Below, piece by piece: positions 8,339 through 17,520 of a stretch of DNA of 64,000 nt. The stretch covers positions 624,361 through 688,360 of the forward strand of contig NZ_KE384137.1 in assembly GCF_000424145.1 (NCBI RefSeq), read 5' to 3'. This DNA comes from Butyrivibrio sp. AC2005. GTDB taxonomy: Bacteria; Bacillota; Clostridia; Lachnospirales; Lachnospiraceae. The translations under genes and the position numbers were made by a program. Numbering within the stretch: the first letter of the stretch is position 1; each line of letters begins with the position of its first letter. Below the pieces are notes generated by a model, which was not told where the DNA came from, searched no databases, and saw nothing but the letters and a program-made list of their open reading frames with translations.

Positions 8339-9169
8339 ATGACTGGTAAGGTTACGGGGGTGTATGAAACTTGTTTAAAGGACGGAACAAAGTCCTACAG
8401 GGCGTCGATAACATTCAGGGGAAAGCACATAGCGCTTGGCTCTTTTTCCAATGCAAGATCAGCGGGAAGGGCTTATTCACAGGCGCAAAAAATTCTGACT
8501 GACAATTCCTATGTATTATCTTCCTACAGGAAAGGCCAGTCTCTTCCATTCGAAAAATGCGTGGTTCTTATTAATTTCAGGGATAAAGGGCTCTATATTC
8601 CTACGCCCATTTACCTTGAGAAGAAATATTTCTTTTACTATCTTTCACCGCAACACACGCTAATTTTCGATATTGATGATTTGTTTTACTATTCATCTCA
8701 TAAAATCATGAAAAGAGGATCACATCTTTTCGTAGCTGACTATGGTTCGCAGATAAGCATCCTCAGCAGGTATGGTATAAGGAGCTACGCAGTAGAAGGC
8801 CGTGACTATCGCTTTGCCAACGGCAACTCCAACGATCTTCGCTATGAAAATATCGAGGTTTTAAACCGATATCATGGAGTCAGACAATATGCTGAGCGCG
8901 GTTTTCAGAAGTACAAGGCGGTCATTCATATAAACGGTGATTTTGTGGTTGGAAAATACAACACCGAAAACGAAGCTGCCATCGCTTATAACAAAGCCGC
9001 TGATATATTGAAAAAGAACGGCTATGACAAAAATTATATGCTCAACTACATAGAGGATTTATCCGCATCAGAATACGCAGAGCTATATACAAAAATCCGC
9101 ATCTCGCCCAAAATAACAAAGCTCGCGTCAGCAGGCATAAATGAAGAACGTATGGCGCAGGATGCATAA
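8339..9169 (+). CDS. AP2-like / degenerate HNH DNA-binding protein
   Basis: 276 residues. Two AP2-like modules frame the protein: residues 19-55 (YRASITFRGKHIALGSF..AGRAYSQA) and 191-226 (YKAVIHINGDFVVGKYNTENEAAIAYNKAA). Both follow the AP2/ERF pattern of a three-stranded sheet plus helix. Between them, residues about 125-180 resemble the core of HNH homing endonucleases (YRFANGNSNDLRYENIEVL), but the expected catalytic histidine before NGN is replaced by RFA. It is therefore probably a domesticated homing-endonuclease derivative that binds DNA without cutting. It is transcribed away from thrC, with ApbE 29 bp downstream. The function is not known. Confidence 0.7.
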   Translation: MTGKVTGVYETCLKDGTKSYRASITFRGKHIALGSFSNARSAGRAYSQAQKILTDNSYVLSSYRKGQSLPFEKCVVLINFRDKGLYIPTPIYLEKKYFFYYLSPQHTLIFDIDDLFYYSSHKIMKRGSHLFVADYGSQISILSRYGIRSYAVEGRDYRFANGNSNDLRYENIEVLNRYHGVRQYAERGFQKYKAVIHINGDFVVGKYNTENEAAIAYNKAADILKKNGYDKNYMLNYIEDLSASEYAELYTKIRISPKITKLASAGINEERMAQDA

Positions 9170-9198
9170 TACTTATTTTCTAAAGGACTTAACGATTC

Positions 9199-10314
9199 AT
9201 GCAATTACTATACGCAGCAATAAAAAGAAAATCATTTTATAACAATACCCGCACATTACTGCGGGTATTACTTATGTTTGTGTTAATAACCGTATGCTCT
9301 GTTTCCTCCGGATGCGGCACCGTAAGCACCGAATCCTGTGAAAGTGTTGGCTTTTTCTTTGATACAGTCATAACTCTCACCGCTTATGAAAAGGATTTTA
9401 TTTCTGAAGATTCATCCTTTTTCACAAGAAACTCAGATGCAAATAAAAAGTGCAGAGATTTTCTAGATAAGTGTTCAGATATCTGCACAAGATACGAATT
9501 TCTCTTATCCACCACCAAAGAAGGCGGTGATGTCTGGAATATAAACCATGCCAAAGGCCAGGAAGTAGAAGTAGATAAAGACACCTATGACCTCATAAAA
9601 ATAGCACTGGATTATGCGAAACTCTCAGAAGGAGCCTTCGATCCCACAATAGGTACAGTTACGGATCTCTGGAATTTCCATGCAGATACGGATAAAGCGG
9701 TTCCCGATGAAGAAGCCATGCAGGAAGCCCTCTCTCATGTTGACTACAATAAGGTTGTTCTCTCAGAGGAATCAGGAAAATATACTGTGCAGCTCCTGGA
9801 TAAGGATGCACGCCTTGATCTTGGCGGAATAGCAAAGGGCTATATCGCTGACAAGCTAAAGAATCTGTATACAGAAAGCGGTGCTACAAGCGGAATCATT
9901 AATTTGGGAGGAAATGTTCTTTTAATCGGAAATAAGCCCGTTAAAAGCGGCGTATCGCCTTATACCACAGGTGTACAAAAGCCCTTTGGAGAAGCTAATG
10001 AAACAATCGTTACTCTTTCACTGGAGGACAGCTCCCTTGTAACCTCCGGAATCTATGATCGCTTTTTTGAAAAGGATGGTGAAATCTATCATCATATTCT
10101 TGATTCCAATACAGGTATGCCGGTTCGGAATAATATTTACAGCACTACTATTGTCTCCTCATCCTCTGCGGACGGAGACGCCCTTTCCACCATTTGCTAC
10201 TGTCTTGGCATGGAAAAGGGGATGAAACTCATAGAGTCCATCCCCGATACTTACGTTCTGTATGTAACAGACAAATATGAAATTGTAACCTCAGACGGTT
10301 TCCCGGGGATGTAA
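9199..10314 (+). CDS. apbE: FAD:protein FMN transferase, lipoprotein
   Basis: 371 residues. It attaches FMN from FAD to Thr/Ser of target proteins (for example Rnf/Nqr subunits) outside the membrane. Family motifs are LDLGGIAKGYIADKL, GIINLGGNVLLIG, HHILDSNTGMPV and SSADGDALSTICYCLGMEKG, which carries the Mg-binding Asp residues. The N-terminus has a positively charged start, a hydrophobic stretch and a lipobox SSGC with the cysteine near residue 39, so it should be a membrane-anchored lipoprotein. AAAGGA lies about 11 bases before ATG. A perfect 10-bp inverted repeat (AATACCCGCA / TGCGGGTATT, near 9245-9270) lies inside the signal-peptide coding region. Confidence 0.92.
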   Translation: MQLLYAAIKRKSFYNNTRTLLRVLLMFVLITVCSVSSGCGTVSTESCESVGFFFDTVITLTAYEKDFISEDSSFFTRNSDANKKCRDFLDKCSDICTRYEFLLSTTKEGGDVWNINHAKGQEVEVDKDTYDLIKIALDYAKLSEGAFDPTIGTVTDLWNFHADTDKAVPDEEAMQEALSHVDYNKVVLSEESGKYTVQLLDKDARLDLGGIAKGYIADKLKNLYTESGATSGIINLGGNVLLIGNKPVKSGVSPYTTGVQKPFGEANETIVTLSLEDSSLVTSGIYDRFFEKDGEIYHHILDSNTGMPVRNNIYSTTIVSSSSADGDALSTICYCLGMEKGMKLIESIPDTYVLYVTDKYEIVTSDGFPGM

Positions 10315-10338
10315 TTATCCTTCCGGTCAAACCATGCA

Positions 10339-10998
10339 TTAAAGCATCACATTCATGTTGTTCTTCTGAGCATCATCTTCCTGCTGCTTTTTCTGCATCT
10401 GCATACGATATGCATCAAGCGTCTGATTCTTCTTTAGCTCTGTGATTTCCTGTGCAATATCCGTATCGGCAATACTACTCTCAGCACTTAGAAGGTTCTC
10501 TCTTGCTATTGAATTATAGCTTACATTGTGCTCAAGGCCATTCGTAACTGCACCGACACTGCCTCTGGCATCATCAACACTCTTAAGTGCGCTGTCGATA
10601 GAATCGATATCATTAACATCAATCTTATCAAGTCCAAGAGACTTCATCTGTGATGAAGTAAGCTCCTGACCAACGCCCTTCATCAGCTGTGAATTGGCAT
10701 TAGCAATATCTTCTCTCTCACTGTCAGACAATGTGCCGTTTTTAGCATAAACTGCGTTCTCACGCATGCTCTGCAGATAATCTTTAACGCCATCAAGGAC
10801 ACCATCCTTAATGTTCATCTGATTGATGTTGTCACGGCCGTTTCTAATCTGTACACTGTCTGTTCTCTGCTCTTTTTCAAGCTTCTGGCTAATAGCAAGC
10901 TCGGCTGCTCCGTCAGCTGCTCTTGGAAGCTTGTTTCCACTGGCGATTTTGCCATAGGAATAATCATTACTGTAACTGTTTCCTATGCCTCCTATCAT
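10339..10998 (-). CDS. Short flagellin-like protein
   Basis: 219 residues from the ATG at 10996-10998, which has AAAGGAG seven bases upstream; the ATG 14 codons earlier lacks such a site. The N-terminal part matches the flagellin D0/D1 pattern (SGNKLPRAADGAAELAISQKL versus the classical SG-x-RIN-x-AxDDAAGLAIS) and the C-terminal part matches the closing helix (NGLEHNV, ENLLSAESSIADTDIAQEI). It differs from a filament flagellin by a short N-terminus, no variable D2/D3 domain and a charged Gln/Lys-rich tail ending KNNMNVML instead of the hydrophobic D0 helix. It may be a minor filament component or a non-polymerising homologue. No other flagellar gene is in the window. Confidence 0.7.
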   Translation of the reverse strand: MIGGIGNSYSNDYSYGKIASGNKLPRAADGAAELAISQKLEKEQRTDSVQIRNGRDNINQMNIKDGVLDGVKDYLQSMRENAVYAKNGTLSDSEREDIANANSQLMKGVGQELTSSQMKSLGLDKIDVNDIDSIDSALKSVDDARGSVGAVTNGLEHNVSYNSIARENLLSAESSIADTDIAQEITELKKNQTLDAYRMQMQKKQQEDDAQKNNMNVML

Positions 10999-11160
10999 AT
11001 GTGCGCTCCTTTCTTCCTCCATGAAAAAGGATAAATCCATTTTTGCGCCGCAGCCACTCTCCGGTCCCCACCATTAAAGGCTGCTCGGCATGCCATCTGC
11101 AGAATGACGACACGCTTAGGATCCTTCCTAAACCTTCTACCACTCAGGGCAGAATAACCT
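10999..11160 (-). promoter_or_regulatory. 5' leader with CsrA-like site
   Basis: The leader RNA has a hairpin TTAGGA-[AGGA]-TCCTAA at 11115-11132 that presents GGA in its loop. A second AAAGGAGC forms the ribosome site. This two-site layout resembles the hag leader of Bacillus subtilis bound by CsrA. Further GGA triplets lie between them. The csrA gene is not in the window; regulation is inferred. Confidence 0.45.
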
Positions 11161-11258
11161 ATAGTTAAATACTATAATAATATATTTTATTATTTTTGTA
11201 AATGTTAGTTTGTATGTGATTTTTGATAAAAATACGTTGTGTAATTTGGTTGTTTTAT

Positions 11259-11361
11259 CCCCTCATCCGTCAGCTTCGCTGACACCTGTCTTCGCTCCGC
11301 TTCGGTCCGCGCAGAACAATCGTCCCCTGGACGATTTGCGCCCCAAAAAAGGGGGAAGGCT
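11259..11361. repeat. Dispersed repeat copy B
   Basis: It begins CCCCTCATCCGTCAGCTTCG and ends GGGGGAAGGC, flanked by TTTTAT / TTTATAT. Inside are small palindromes (CAGCTTCGCTG, ATCGTCCCCTGGACGAT). Its middle is nearly identical to copy C at 35620-35718 but unlike copy A, which carries an inverted arm instead. Confidence 0.8.
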
Positions 11362-11391
11362 TTATATATATGCTTCGTTTAATCTTCTTTT

Positions 11392-13863
11392 CTATTGATC
11401 TTTATCAACCTCGCCAAGCACCTTCTGGAAGATATTATCATCCGAAGTACCTTCGTCCGTTCTATGAGCACAGGAGGTTCTTACCCTCACAGTTACGCTG
11501 TTTCCGTCAACCTCAGTGATCTGTTCTACAGATTCCTTTATTATTTGTGCCAAATACTCAAGCGCTTCATGAGTTTTTACAAAGGTCATTACTACAAAAT
11601 AGCTTTCTTTCAGCCTTCCCACTGCACATGTCTGACTTGTGACCGCTGTAATCTGTTTACTCATTGATACTAAGAATTTTTCAGCAATTACCTTGCCATA
11701 GTCTTCCAATATTCTCGAATATTTTTCATTTCGAATCATTATGAGGCCATAACCTCTGCCTTTATCCGCAAACTCCTCTGCATAATCCAAAAGGCATATC
11801 ATAATCGCCCTTGCATTCATAAGCCCGGTGATATTGTCACAGTTATTGGGAATTGCAATATTTTCAAGCCTGTACAATTCCTCATCCTTGTCCTCGAAAA
11901 ATCCTACAAGACCAATTATCTCGCCATTTCTGTATATTGGCATCTTCTGGCATCTGATATCATGTATAACTCCGTTAACTATGCATTGACCGGACGCATC
12001 TATAATACGTTCTCCGGTGGTAAGAACTCTTATCTCGTCATTCTTATAAGGATCCTCGCTCACATGCCAACCCATATCCTCATCATTTTTCCCCAGAATA
12101 TCCTCCAGAGATTTAAATCCGTAAAAATCAAGGAATGACTGGCTCGCGCCAAGGAATCTTCTATCCTTATCCTTCCAGAAAAACTTGATTGAGGAATCCC
12201 AAATCATGTTTTCCCAAATCTCTGTATATGTAATCTGTCCACTGTCTGCCAAATATTTATCTACAAGTGACCTTGCCGAAGCAGTAAGCCCGTCAAGAAC
12301 TCTCGAAATTTCATCCGGTATTGATTTGTAGCAAATTAAAAATTCATTGCCGGCAGTCCCCGGGATCATCATCATTATTATGTTCTTTCTCTTGTAGGTT
12401 CCATCAGGCTGCTTTACTCTGAATATTTTTTCAATGTAACCCTTTTTACTGTCTGTGATTCTCTCCACGGCAGTATCCACATTCATATATTCCAAAAAAT
12501 CCAGCGCTTCCGGAGGATATATAGTCTCTCTTGCCGCAATCTTTATGGCATTTCTCATATCCGAATAGACATAGGATTCATTGGTAATATATTTAAATCT
12601 TCCAAGAAGCGGAGCTATAACATTATTCCCGACATTTACCAGATCAACCACGTCAAACAAAAGGTTCAGTTCCCTTAATTTGTTATCAAGCATAGTTCTC
12701 TCATTAGTATTCTGGTCCATGGTGATATTGATGATTGAACCTTTGATGATATAATGTCCTTCATGCGCAGCAATGCATTTAGCTCTGAATCTTAAGTAAT
12801 TACCACTATCCGTATAGTAGAAGGTCTCAATATTAGAGCTTCCTTCAATTATATTTGCGAATTCTCTGTATTTTTCTATAAGTGGCGAACCCGTATGATA
12901 AATGCGCCTGTCAATCTCTGAATAATCGATGTCATAGATATGAAGAATCTGCTCCATATAGGCTCTGTTCATGAAAAGAGTATGGAAATCCTTTCCGTCA
13001 TCCTCGATTATTTCAAGAGGTACATCCACATCTCTTACATGGAAACCTGCCACATCATAGAAATGTCTCCACTGTCTTTCTTCTATCTTTATGCCTTTTT
13101 CTTCCATCTGTGAAAGCATAATATCAATTGGTTCAGGCTTTCCAAAATAGAATCCCTGTATCCGTTCACATCCTATATTCTTAAGGAATTCCAGTTGTTC
13201 CTTTGTCTCAACACCTTCCGTCAGTGTCTTTATTCCGATATCTTTGGCCATGGATATGGTAGAACGCATGATAGATTTTGACTTTTCCGTAAATGTAGTA
13301 AGGAAATTCATGTCCATTTTGAGCATATCAAAGTCATAATCCTTAAGGAGGTTCAAGGATGAATAACCACTTCCGAAATCATCCATCCAAATCTCATAGC
13401 CCTTGGACCTGAATTTATCAATAACATCCTTAATAAAGCCTTCGTCAGTCACGAAGATGCTCTCAGTAATCTCTATATGTATGTAATCTCTGGGAATATC
13501 GTATTTAGCGACCTCTGTTTCAACAATTTCAAAAATGTCGCATTTTAAGAAATCAAGTCGTGAAAAATTAATAGAAGCAGGTATCATAGGACGCCCCTTC
13601 TCCACTAATTCATGAAGGGTCCTGCAAACTGCCTTAACCACATAGCAGTCCAATTTATAGATGAGGTCTTTTTCCTCAAGAGGTTTGACGAACTTATAGG
13701 GCGCAAGCATGCCCCAATGCGGATCATCCCACCTTGCAAGTGCTTCCATGCCGCACAGTTTCTCAGTCATAGCACGAACAACAGGCTGGAAATACACCTT
13801 TATCCAGCCCTGTTCGACAGCTTCGTCTATTTTGTTAATGACATACTCATACAGCTCATCCAT
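11392..13863 (-). CDS. EAL-PAS-PAS-GGDEF-like c-di-GMP protein
   Basis: 823 residues, no membrane segments. An N-terminal EAL domain (about 1-260) keeps all recognisable catalytic residues: EAL in GMEALARW, N in ASINFSR, E in IHIEITES, DD in MDDFGSGYSS, K in LKMDMNF, E in EGVETKEQL, and QGFYFGKP. It should hydrolyse c-di-GMP. PAS-like sensor regions follow (about 280-400 and 560-670; FFWKDKDRRFLGASQSFLDFYG is typical). The C-terminal region (about 680-815) has the fold pattern of a GGDEF domain, but the signature is replaced by GRLKESYFVV, so it cannot be a cyclase. EAL first and GGDEF last is the reverse of the common order. No strong ribosome site is visible before ATG. Confidence 0.88.
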   Translation of the reverse strand: MDELYEYVINKIDEAVEQGWIKVYFQPVVRAMTEKLCGMEALARWDDPHWGMLAPYKFVKPLEEKDLIYKLDCYVVKAVCRTLHELVEKGRPMIPASINFSRLDFLKCDIFEIVETEVAKYDIPRDYIHIEITESIFVTDEGFIKDVIDKFRSKGYEIWMDDFGSGYSSLNLLKDYDFDMLKMDMNFLTTFTEKSKSIMRSTISMAKDIGIKTLTEGVETKEQLEFLKNIGCERIQGFYFGKPEPIDIMLSQMEEKGIKIEERQWRHFYDVAGFHVRDVDVPLEIIEDDGKDFHTLFMNRAYMEQILHIYDIDYSEIDRRIYHTGSPLIEKYREFANIIEGSSNIETFYYTDSGNYLRFRAKCIAAHEGHYIIKGSIINITMDQNTNERTMLDNKLRELNLLFDVVDLVNVGNNVIAPLLGRFKYITNESYVYSDMRNAIKIAARETIYPPEALDFLEYMNVDTAVERITDSKKGYIEKIFRVKQPDGTYKRKNIIMMMIPGTAGNEFLICYKSIPDEISRVLDGLTASARSLVDKYLADSGQITYTEIWENMIWDSSIKFFWKDKDRRFLGASQSFLDFYGFKSLEDILGKNDEDMGWHVSEDPYKNDEIRVLTTGERIIDASGQCIVNGVIHDIRCQKMPIYRNGEIIGLVGFFEDKDEELYRLENIAIPNNCDNITGLMNARAIMICLLDYAEEFADKGRGYGLIMIRNEKYSRILEDYGKVIAEKFLVSMSKQITAVTSQTCAVGRLKESYFVVMTFVKTHEALEYLAQIIKESVEQITEVDGNSVTVRVRTSCAHRTDEGTSDDNIFQKVLGEVDKDQ

Positions 13864-13986
13864 AGTACTTTTATTGTAGTCCGATTTATCGGTAAAAAGT
13901 ATGGACTTTACGGAATATTACTAAAATTTAGAGTTTTTTTATAAACGAAAAGAAAGTAAATTATTTTTAAACTTTCCCACAATACA

Positions 13987-16257
13987 TCAACCGTTAGTTA
14001 CACATTTCACCCACCCATATTTGCCATCAGAGGATACTGAGGCATCGGTGTCATCTTCCTCCGAAAAGCACATGGTCTTAAGCTTTTCGGGAAGATTGTC
14101 ATTATTTATAAGATATACATAATCCTGCATTGTAGATAATTTGCTCGTAACAGTAAACTCAACATTTTTCCAACTGTTTACACCATCATCATATATGAGA
14201 TTAATACCTGTTGCCTGATACAGTTCAGAGGGAATTACATTTTTAACAACCTCCTGAATTTCGTTTTTGTCTCTGCTCTGCCATTCAGTGTATTGTAATT
14301 CACCATTTCCATTCCATCTGTCAGCTTTAATGCTGACACTGTATATTTTATCGCTTCCATCCCACCAGGTTACAGGCATTTCATGCTTTTCAAGGAAAGC
14401 AATTGTTTTGGTAAAAGAAGGAAAAACATAAAAGTTATACCTGTCTGTGGACGAATAGTAGTCGTTGCCATCCCTGCCGTCAGCACCATAAATCACCAAA
14501 ACAGGCTCATCATTTTTTAGATCGTCAAAACTCTGGTTCTTAAGCTCTTCTGAATAAATTTTCACAAATTCATCCATATCAGCTTCGCTGAGGTTTTTAT
14601 AAAACTCTCCCTGTATTGTCTGTCCTTTAAGAGCATTTATTTCACCGGGTTCAATTCCAAGTACGGGGAATTTGCCATATTTGAACTCTTCACTGTTGTA
14701 GATATCCTTATAGGCAGCAAAGAGCTCCTGATCATTTATATCAACCTTATATCTTCTCTTTACCTTTTTACCATTTTTTAAATTCCACTGAATGCTGAAA
14801 TATGCATAATTAGGACTTGTTCCTTCAGCATATTCATTGTAATCATAGTTGATGTAATCAGGTGAAAACAGCTTATACTTAATAGCATCCTTGTGGGCAT
14901 TCTTGGCCTGTATTGCTCCGAGCCTTGTAATCTTCTCAGCCATTTCAAGATCAGTAATCTTCATATTTGCAAGAGCATAGCTGGCTCCGGTTGTAATCGA
15001 ATTATAAAAGTTTGTATCATGGGTTGTCTTTTCATAGGGTGCGATGAGATCGCTGTAGATAAAGTCATCTGAGATGGCAATACTCTCCACCCTTGATGGC
15101 ATAGGCTGCCAGGATTCATAGCCCACGATATCAAATACAAACCCGCAGAAAATAAATACGGATATTACAGCACTGGCTATAAGTGTGCCATAGTGCTTAA
15201 GAGATGCCTTGAAGTCAAATTCGTATATGGTCTCTATGACAATATGTACAATTATAAGACCGCACAGCATTCCGAAAATAAACATTCCAAAACTTCTGGT
15301 GCTTCCCACAAAATACATCAGAAGGCCTGCTCCAAGAGCAGCAATAACAGATATGAAAATCTTGAAAACAGGCTTTATAACTGAAAAGGCCATAGCCTTA
15401 CCGGCTGCTTCTGCAGCTCTTCTTTTCACAAGGATTCTTGAAGTTAAAAATGCACCTGCTGCTAGAACCAGAATTTCCAACATACATCCTGCTGCGTCAA
15501 AGGTGTAAAATGCTATCTCATGATCTGCATCTCCCTGAAATCCGAAAATAGTTTCAAGCATAAGGTTGATAGGAGAACCTGTAAAGGTAAATGTTCCTAT
15601 ATATGAATAGTCATTACAGTAGCTTGAAAAAAAGGTTTCCATATATAGTAAATAAATCGCATTTATAACAGGTCCGAGGAAAAAGAAAACGCCACATCCA
15701 AGCACTGCAACAACTATATGTCCCGTTAATACCGCTGCAAGTACGCACAGTTCATAGCACATGATAAACATAAGAAGGACAACCAGAGCATTTGCAGGAT
15801 ACAGAAGAATTGCATTTATCGCCACATATCCGCGTGAAATCCCCATGATGAGAGTAATCAGATTACAGATTAAGTAAGGAATTGCAAAAACAAGTATTCC
15901 ACATAAATTATTCGCGTCGAAGATTTTGTCTCTTTTTACAGGAAGTGAATAATACAGATCCGTCTGCCTTGAATCAAAAAGGTAATAATATCCCTGGAGT
16001 GCGAGAATAAATGCCAGGCCGAGTACTGTAAGAATTACAGGCATATTCCCCATACCAACAATATTATTATAAAAATGTATTCTGATATCCTCTATGTTTG
16101 TGCGCTTATCTTCAAGTCTTTCCGCATAGTGTCCGAACATAAGCATGGCATAGACAATCTGTGCAAAGAAATTGGCTGCGATAGACAGTGCTATTGTCCA
16201 GAGGCGTCTTTTAGAATTTTCCTTAAGCAAATTAGCAAATAATCTTTTTGATGTCAT
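13987..16257 (-). CDS. ABC transporter permease of a YtrA-type operon
   Basis: About 756 residues. It has several membrane segments in the N-terminal half (residues about 30-60, 90-110, 130-275, 315-390) and a large hydrophilic C-terminal part (about 400-750) probably outside the membrane. It follows a GntR regulator and an ABC ATPase and overlaps the ATPase stop by 26 bases, so translation is coupled. An in-frame GTG lies seven codons upstream; the ATG at 16257 is preferred because GGGGG/AGGG lies before it. Related operons respond to cell-wall-active antibiotics, but the substrate here cannot be told from sequence. Confidence 0.8.
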   Translation of the reverse strand: MTSKRLFANLLKENSKRRLWTIALSIAANFFAQIVYAMLMFGHYAERLEDKRTNIEDIRIHFYNNIVGMGNMPVILTVLGLAFILALQGYYYLFDSRQTDLYYSLPVKRDKIFDANNLCGILVFAIPYLICNLITLIMGISRGYVAINAILLYPANALVVLLMFIMCYELCVLAAVLTGHIVVAVLGCGVFFFLGPVINAIYLLYMETFFSSYCNDYSYIGTFTFTGSPINLMLETIFGFQGDADHEIAFYTFDAAGCMLEILVLAAGAFLTSRILVKRRAAEAAGKAMAFSVIKPVFKIFISVIAALGAGLLMYFVGSTRSFGMFIFGMLCGLIIVHIVIETIYEFDFKASLKHYGTLIASAVISVFIFCGFVFDIVGYESWQPMPSRVESIAISDDFIYSDLIAPYEKTTHDTNFYNSITTGASYALANMKITDLEMAEKITRLGAIQAKNAHKDAIKYKLFSPDYINYDYNEYAEGTSPNYAYFSIQWNLKNGKKVKRRYKVDINDQELFAAYKDIYNSEEFKYGKFPVLGIEPGEINALKGQTIQGEFYKNLSEADMDEFVKIYSEELKNQSFDDLKNDEPVLVIYGADGRDGNDYYSSTDRYNFYVFPSFTKTIAFLEKHEMPVTWWDGSDKIYSVSIKADRWNGNGELQYTEWQSRDKNEIQEVVKNVIPSELYQATGINLIYDDGVNSWKNVEFTVTSKLSTMQDYVYLINNDNLPEKLKTMCFSEEDDTDASVSSDGKYGWVKCVTNG

Positions 16258-17134
16258 ATCCCTGTACCCCCGTTTCACTTATGAATATCTCCTCAAGAGA
16301 CAGCGGCAGGATTTCCATAAAAATCGGACTCTCTGCCCTAAGTGCATCACTTATTTCATCCTCCTGACCCCGAATGGTCATAGTAACCAGTTTTCCCCTG
16401 CTCTCGGTAGTCAGCACATTAAGCTGATCTTCTATTCTCTTCCTACTCATCTCGTCCCTGAATACGCACTGGAGCTTGTGTATATCTGTCTTGGCGTCAT
16501 CGAGATTCTTGGATAAAAGGATTCCTCCCTGATGGAGAAGTCCAACTGTGTCACATATATCCTCCAGTTCCCTAAGATTATGCGAAGCAATTATCGGTGT
16601 AAATTTTCTCGATGCCATATCACCTATAAAAAGACTCTTCACCGCCTGTCTCATAACAGGATCAAGTCCATCAAATGTCTCGTCACAGTATAGATATCTT
16701 GTATTTGCGGCTATACCAAGGATTATGGACAGCTGTTTTTTCATTCCCTTTGAAAAGGTCTTAATCTTTCTGTTTTTATCGAGCCCGAAGTTTTTCATCA
16801 TATAATCAAACCTGTCCATGTTAAAGCTCTCATAGACGTGGTTATAGAATGTAGCCATCTCCTTCGGTGTAGTATTTGAAAAGAATGCGGTATCATCAGA
16901 AATATAGAATATATCCCGTTTAACATTTGGATTTTCATAGACCGGTTTTCCATCGATGGTAACTGACCCGGAATCCGGCTGCAGAATCCCTGCTGCAAGA
17001 CGTAAGAATGTGCTCTTACCGGCTCCGTTTGTCCCCACAAGCCCGAAGACCTGTCCGTCCCCGATAGTGAGATCAACACCGGCAATCGCTTGTATATCGT
17101 CAAATCTTTTAGAAAGATTGGTTGCCTGTATCAT
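16232..17134 (-). CDS. ABC transporter ATP-binding protein
   Basis: 300 residues from the ATG at 17134, preceded by AAAAGGAGGAAAAGT. Walker A is GTNGAGKST, the signature is FSKGMKKQLSI, Walker B is YLYCDETFDGLD and the switch His is in ASHNLREL. The Walker B has CDET rather than LDEP, with the catalytic Glu kept. It starts inside the end of the GntR gene (26-base overlap), and its own end overlaps the permease start. It should energise the neighbouring permease. A C-terminal domain of about 80 residues follows the ATPase core. Confidence 0.9.
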   Translation of the reverse strand: MIQATNLSKRFDDIQAIAGVDLTIGDGQVFGLVGTNGAGKSTFLRLAAGILQPDSGSVTIDGKPVYENPNVKRDIFYISDDTAFFSNTTPKEMATFYNHVYESFNMDRFDYMMKNFGLDKNRKIKTFSKGMKKQLSIILGIAANTRYLYCDETFDGLDPVMRQAVKSLFIGDMASRKFTPIIASHNLRELEDICDTVGLLHQGGILLSKNLDDAKTDIHKLQCVFRDEMSRKRIEDQLNVLTTESRGKLVTMTIRGQEDEISDALRAESPIFMEILPLSLEEIFISETGVQGYDIKKIIC

Positions 17135-17501
17135 ACTTTTCCTCCTTTTCCCCATTGATGTAACTGGTAAGTTCCTCTCTGGTAAGTCCAACCTTCAATG
17201 CCTTATCTACAACCTTCCCCAGTTCATCCAGTATTTCTCTTTTCTTTGCAGGAAGTACCTCGTCAGCTGCCGCAGCGAATCTCCCCCGTCCCGCCACGGA
17301 ATAACACATGCCCTTCTGCTCCAGCGCATCATACGCCTTCTGAATGGTGTTAGGATTTATTGATAAGTCTATTGCCAGAGATCTCACCGAAGGAAGTGCC
17401 TCATCTGCGCTTATAACACCGCACAATATCAGCTCCTCCAGCTTCCCCGAAATCTGTTCATATAGGGGCCGCTTGTCTCTATAGTCAATTTCGATCAGCA
17501 T
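17109..17501 (-). CDS. GntR-family regulator, YtrA subfamily
   Basis: 130 residues. An N-terminal winged helix (about 8-75: PLYEQISGKLEELILCG, LPSVRSLAIDLSINPNTIQKAYDALEQKG) is joined to a short helical dimerisation tail, the size and shape of the YtrA subfamily. It is the first gene of the regulator/ATPase/permease operon, and a matching operator lies at its promoter, so it is expected to repress its own operon until a cell-envelope signal releases it. AGGAGG precedes ATG. Confidence 0.9.
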   Translation of the reverse strand: MLIEIDYRDKRPLYEQISGKLEELILCGVISADEALPSVRSLAIDLSINPNTIQKAYDALEQKGMCYSVAGRGRFAAAADEVLPAKKREILDELGKVVDKALKVGLTREELTSYINGEKEEKYDTGNQSF

Positions 17502-17520
17502 GATGTCCCTCCTGTTTGTT

